Positions 15,378 through 17,514 of a stretch of DNA of 17,514 nt are shown here, one piece after another. Location of the stretch: positions 1-17,514 of the forward strand of contig JAOZPY010000007.1 in assembly GCA_029932495.1 (NCBI GenBank). The letters are read 5' to 3'. A program made the translations under genes and the position numbers. The notes under the pieces are model-generated. The model had not been told where the DNA came from. It searched no databases and saw nothing but the letters and a program-made list of their open reading frames with translations. The DNA comes from Desulfobacterales bacterium. Its GTDB lineage: Bacteria > Desulfobacterota > Desulfobacteria > Desulfobacterales > JAFDCJ01. Within the stretch, counting starts at the first letter, position 1. Each line of letters starts with the position of its first letter.

Positions 15378-17141
15378 ATGCCTTATGATGCCGTAAACAT
15401 GGAAGACTGGCAAATTTCCGAAGCTGCAGAGAAAAACATGCCATCCCCGGAGGAATGGCGGGAAAAACTGGGACTGGAAAAAGACGAAATCCTTCCCATG
15501 GGCCGACTGGCAAAACTGGATTTTATGAAGATCATCAACCGCCTGCAGGACAAACCCGATGGCAAATATATCGAGGTGACCGCCATCACCCCCACCCCCC
15601 TGGGGGAAGGCAAAAGCACCACCTCCTGCGGCCTGATGGAAGGCCTTGGCAAACGCGGCGTGAATGTCGGCGGTGCCCTGCGGCAGCCTTCCGGCGGCCC
15701 CACGATGAACGTGAAGGGCACGGCGGCCGGCGGCGGCAACTCCCTGCTCATTCCCATGACCGAGTTTTCCCTGGGCCTGACAGGTGACATCAACGACATC
15801 ATGAACGCCCATAACCTGGCCATGGTGGCCCTGACCGCCCGCATGCAGCACGAACGCAATTACAACGACGAGCAGCTGCAGCGTTTGACCCGCATGGCCC
15901 GGCTTGACATCGATCCCACCCGGGTGGAATTCGGCTGGGTACTGGACTTTTGCGCCCAGGCCCTGAGAAATATTGTCATCGGGATGGGCGGCCGCTATGA
16001 CGGGTTCACCATGCAGTCCAAATTCGGAATCGCCGTAGGCTCCGAGTGCATGGCCATCCTGGCGGTTATCCGGGACCTGGCGGATCTCAAAGAGCGGCTC
16101 AACAACATCACCCTGGCCTTTGACAAAAGCGGCAAGGCCGTCACCACCGGCGACCTGGAAGTAGGCAATGCCATGACCGCCTTTATGCGCAACACCATCA
16201 ACCCGACGCTGATGTGCACCGCCGAGTACAATCCCTGCATGGTGCATGCCGGGCCGTTTGCCAACATCGCCGTGGGGCAGTCTTCGATCATCGCCGATCG
16301 CATCGGCCTGAAGATGTTCGACTACCATGTGACCGAGAGCGGTTTTGCCGCCGATATCGGCTTTGAAAAATTCTGGAATGTCAAATGCCGTTTCAGCGGC
16401 CTCAAACCCCATGTTTCCGTTCTGACCAGCACCATCCGGGCGCTGAAAATGCATGGCGGCGGACCCAAGGTGGTGGCCGGCATCGCGCTGCCGGAAGAAT
16501 ACACCAAGGAGAACCTGGAGCTGGTGGAAAAGGGCTGCGCCAACATGGTCCACCACATCAACACCATCCGCAAAGCCGGCATCAACCCGGTGGTCTGCGT
16601 CAACCGCTTTTACACGGACACGGATGCGGAAGTGGCCATCGTCAAAAAAGCCGCGGAAGCCGCCGGCGCCCGCTGCGCGGAATCCAAGCACTGGGAGCTG
16701 GGCGGTGAAGGCGCCCTGGAATTTGCCGATGCGGTCATCGATGCCTGCAACGATGAAAACGATTTCAAATTCCTGTATCCCATAGAGATGAAGCTCAGGG
16801 ACCGCGTGGAAGTCATTGCCAAAGAAGTCTATGGCGCTGACGGCGTCACCTGGACCCCGGAGGCTGAGGCCAAAGCCAAAATGCTGGAAAATGATCCCAA
16901 GTATGCCGATTTTGCCACCATGATGGTTAAAACCCATCTCAGCCTGACCCATGATCCGACACTGAAAGGGGTTCCCAAGGGCTGGACCCTGCCGATTCGC
17001 GACGTGCTGATCTATTCCGGCGCCAAATTCCTGTGCCCCTGCGCCGGCACTATCAGCCTGATGCCCGGAACCGGTTCCAACCCGGCTTTCAGGCGGGTTG
17101 ACGTGGATGTGGATACCGGCAAAGTAACGGGCCTGTTCTAG
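15378..17141 (+). CDS. fhs: Formate-tetrahydrofolate ligase (formyl-THF synthetase), divergent
   Basis: 587 residues, slightly longer than typical bacterial enzymes (about 555-560). It should make 10-formyl-THF from formate, ATP and THF in the cytosol, the methyl-branch entry of the Wood-Ljungdahl pathway and of one-carbon metabolism. Family motifs are ITPTPLGEGKSTT with the P-loop (73-81), LTGDINDI, HAGPFANIA (290-298), IRALKMHGGGPKV (about 353-365), YGADGV and the VTGLF end. Much of it reads closer to the synthetase part of eukaryotic MTHFD1 than to acetogen Fhs. Several otherwise constant positions differ: RQPSGGPTMN, KGTAAGGGNS, EYNP where EGTP is usual, and LMPGTG. The start is ATG 15378, eight bases after AGGAGG; an in-frame ATG at 15372 is only two bases from it. 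A strong terminator follows, so it is probably monocistronic. Confidence 0.9.
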   Translation: MPYDAVNMEDWQISEAAEKNMPSPEEWREKLGLEKDEILPMGRLAKLDFMKIINRLQDKPDGKYIEVTAITPTPLGEGKSTTSCGLMEGLGKRGVNVGGALRQPSGGPTMNVKGTAAGGGNSLLIPMTEFSLGLTGDINDIMNAHNLAMVALTARMQHERNYNDEQLQRLTRMARLDIDPTRVEFGWVLDFCAQALRNIVIGMGGRYDGFTMQSKFGIAVGSECMAILAVIRDLADLKERLNNITLAFDKSGKAVTTGDLEVGNAMTAFMRNTINPTLMCTAEYNPCMVHAGPFANIAVGQSSIIADRIGLKMFDYHVTESGFAADIGFEKFWNVKCRFSGLKPHVSVLTSTIRALKMHGGGPKVVAGIALPEEYTKENLELVEKGCANMVHHINTIRKAGINPVVCVNRFYTDTDAEVAIVKKAAEAAGARCAESKHWELGGEGALEFADAVIDACNDENDFKFLYPIEMKLRDRVEVIAKEVYGADGVTWTPEAEAKAKMLENDPKYADFATMMVKTHLSLTHDPTLKGVPKGWTLPIRDVLIYSGAKFLCPCAGTISLMPGTGSNPAFRRVDVDVDTGKVTGLF

Positions 17142-17163
17142 CGCTTCACAGTATCTGACAAGC

Positions 17164-17199
17164 GGGGACCGGACAAAAGATCCGGTCCCCATTTTTTTT
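17164..17199 (+). terminator. Rho-independent terminator of fhs
   Basis: Perfect 10-bp arms GGGGACCGGA (17164-17173) and TCCGGTCCCC (17181-17190) enclose a 7-nt loop, and are followed by one A and eight T (17192-17199). The hairpin begins 22 bp after the fhs stop codon. It is a textbook intrinsic terminator. Confidence 0.93.
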
Positions 17200-17226
17200 C
17201 AACGCGTTTGTTATGATTGTCAGTAT

Positions 17227-17280
17227 CCTTGTACCTTGTACCTTGAACCTTGTACCTTGTACCTTGAACCTTGTACCTTC
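17227..17280. repeat. 7-bp tandem repeat (CCTTGTA/CCTTGAA) with 21-bp higher order
   Basis: Seven full units run from 17227 to 17275: CCTTGTA, CCTTGTA, CCTTGAA, CCTTGTA, CCTTGTA, CCTTGAA, CCTTGTA, followed by a partial CCTTC. The order gives two exact 21-bp repeats (17227-17247 and 17248-17268). It lies between the fhs terminator and the ATG of the next gene, so it occupies the place where that gene's Shine-Dalgarno would be expected. Confidence 0.93.
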
Positions 17281-17283
17281 GTT

Positions 17284-17514
17284 ATGCGTATACTACTGAT
17301 TAATCCCTTCTATCCGATCTCCGAAACCCCATCACCCCCTCTGGGACTGGCTTATCTGGCCGCCGCCTTGCAGCAGGCCGACATCGAGGTAAGAATCCTG
17401 GATCTGGTCGTGTTCCCCTACCGGCAATCCATGTTGCAGGACGTGCTGGAAAACTTTGGCCCCCGGATGGTGGGCATCACCGCCGTCACCATGACTTTTG
17501 ACAATGCCATGAAA
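17284..17514 (+). CDS. Cobalamin-binding-domain radical SAM protein, N-terminal part (3' truncated by window edge)
   Basis: The frame is open from ATG 17284 to the window end, giving 77 residues that start MRILLINPFYP, then PPLGLAYLAAALQ and VRILDL, and later PRMVGITAVTMTFDNAM. This pattern is the N-terminal B12-binding domain of radical SAM proteins and parallels the start of the protein at 3920-5650 (MKILLIYPYF, PLGLYYVAAVL). The CxxxCxxC cluster motif lies beyond the window, so the radical SAM part is inferred. No Shine-Dalgarno is visible, because the 7-bp repeat ends only four to eight bases before the ATG. The substrate is unknown. Confidence 0.78.
   Translation, partial: MRILLINPFYPISETPSPPLGLAYLAAALQQADIEVRILDLVVFPYRQSMLQDVLENFGPRMVGITAVTMTFDNAMK

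Noticed and set aside
15303..17192. Minus-strand open frame of 629 codons opposite fhs
   Set aside because: It is the antisense shadow of fhs: rich in Gly, His and Gln as expected of a mirrored GC-rich gene, without recognisable motifs, while the plus-strand frame is clearly Fhs.
17227..17280. CRISPR array
   Set aside because: Units are 7 bp and directly adjacent, with no spacers and no cas genes.

Overview
The window looks like chromosomal DNA of a bacterium with moderately high GC, most likely a sulfate-reducing or related anaerobe of the Desulfobacterota. This is an inference, with no 16S or tRNA gene to confirm it. It rests on a formate-tetrahydrofolate ligase, cobalamin-binding radical SAM enzymes, a family I CoA-transferase, a TetR regulator of a style common in that group, and intergenic 7-bp tandem repeats. 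I see no phage, IS, CRISPR, tRNA or rRNA.

Layout. 1-3704: the 3' end of cutA (+) converges with a minus-strand run of three genes, an alpha/beta hydrolase, a CoA-transferase coupled to it by TGATG, and a beta-propeller-like lipoprotein. A degenerate 7-bp repeat array fills the gap before the lipoprotein start. 3705-5794: a cobalamin-binding radical SAM protein with a C-terminal TPR-like tail (-), flanked by intergenic regions with inverted repeats. 5795-7465: a two-domain protein joining a HAD-like domain that has lost its catalytic aspartates to an AIR-synthase/HypE-like domain (+). Its 3' end overlaps by 59 bp the 3' end of a TetR regulator (-, 7407-8039). 8040-8272 is a divergent control region with a perfect 11-bp inverted repeat. 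8273-11274: a YbaK-type aminoacyl-tRNA deacylase (+) converges with a two-gene minus-strand unit of an RNase II/R-family ribonuclease and a free-standing archaeal-type threonyl-tRNA synthetase editing domain. 11406-15153: two overlapping half-transporter genes encoding an asymmetric heterodimeric ABC exporter. 15378-17141: a divergent fhs with a strong Shine-Dalgarno and a textbook terminator. 17227-17280: a clean 7-bp tandem repeat. 17284-end: the start of a second cobalamin-binding radical SAM gene.

How the genes may work together. The hydrolase and CoA-transferase plausibly handle acyl esters and acyl-CoA. fhs feeds one-carbon units into folate or Wood-Ljungdahl metabolism. The YbaK protein, the ThrRS editing domain and the ribonuclease form a small RNA and translation-fidelity neighbourhood. 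The ABC pair is a self-contained exporter. The least explained pieces are the HAD/AIRS fusion, the lone editing domain with changed active-site positions, the divergent Fhs and the two 7-bp arrays.
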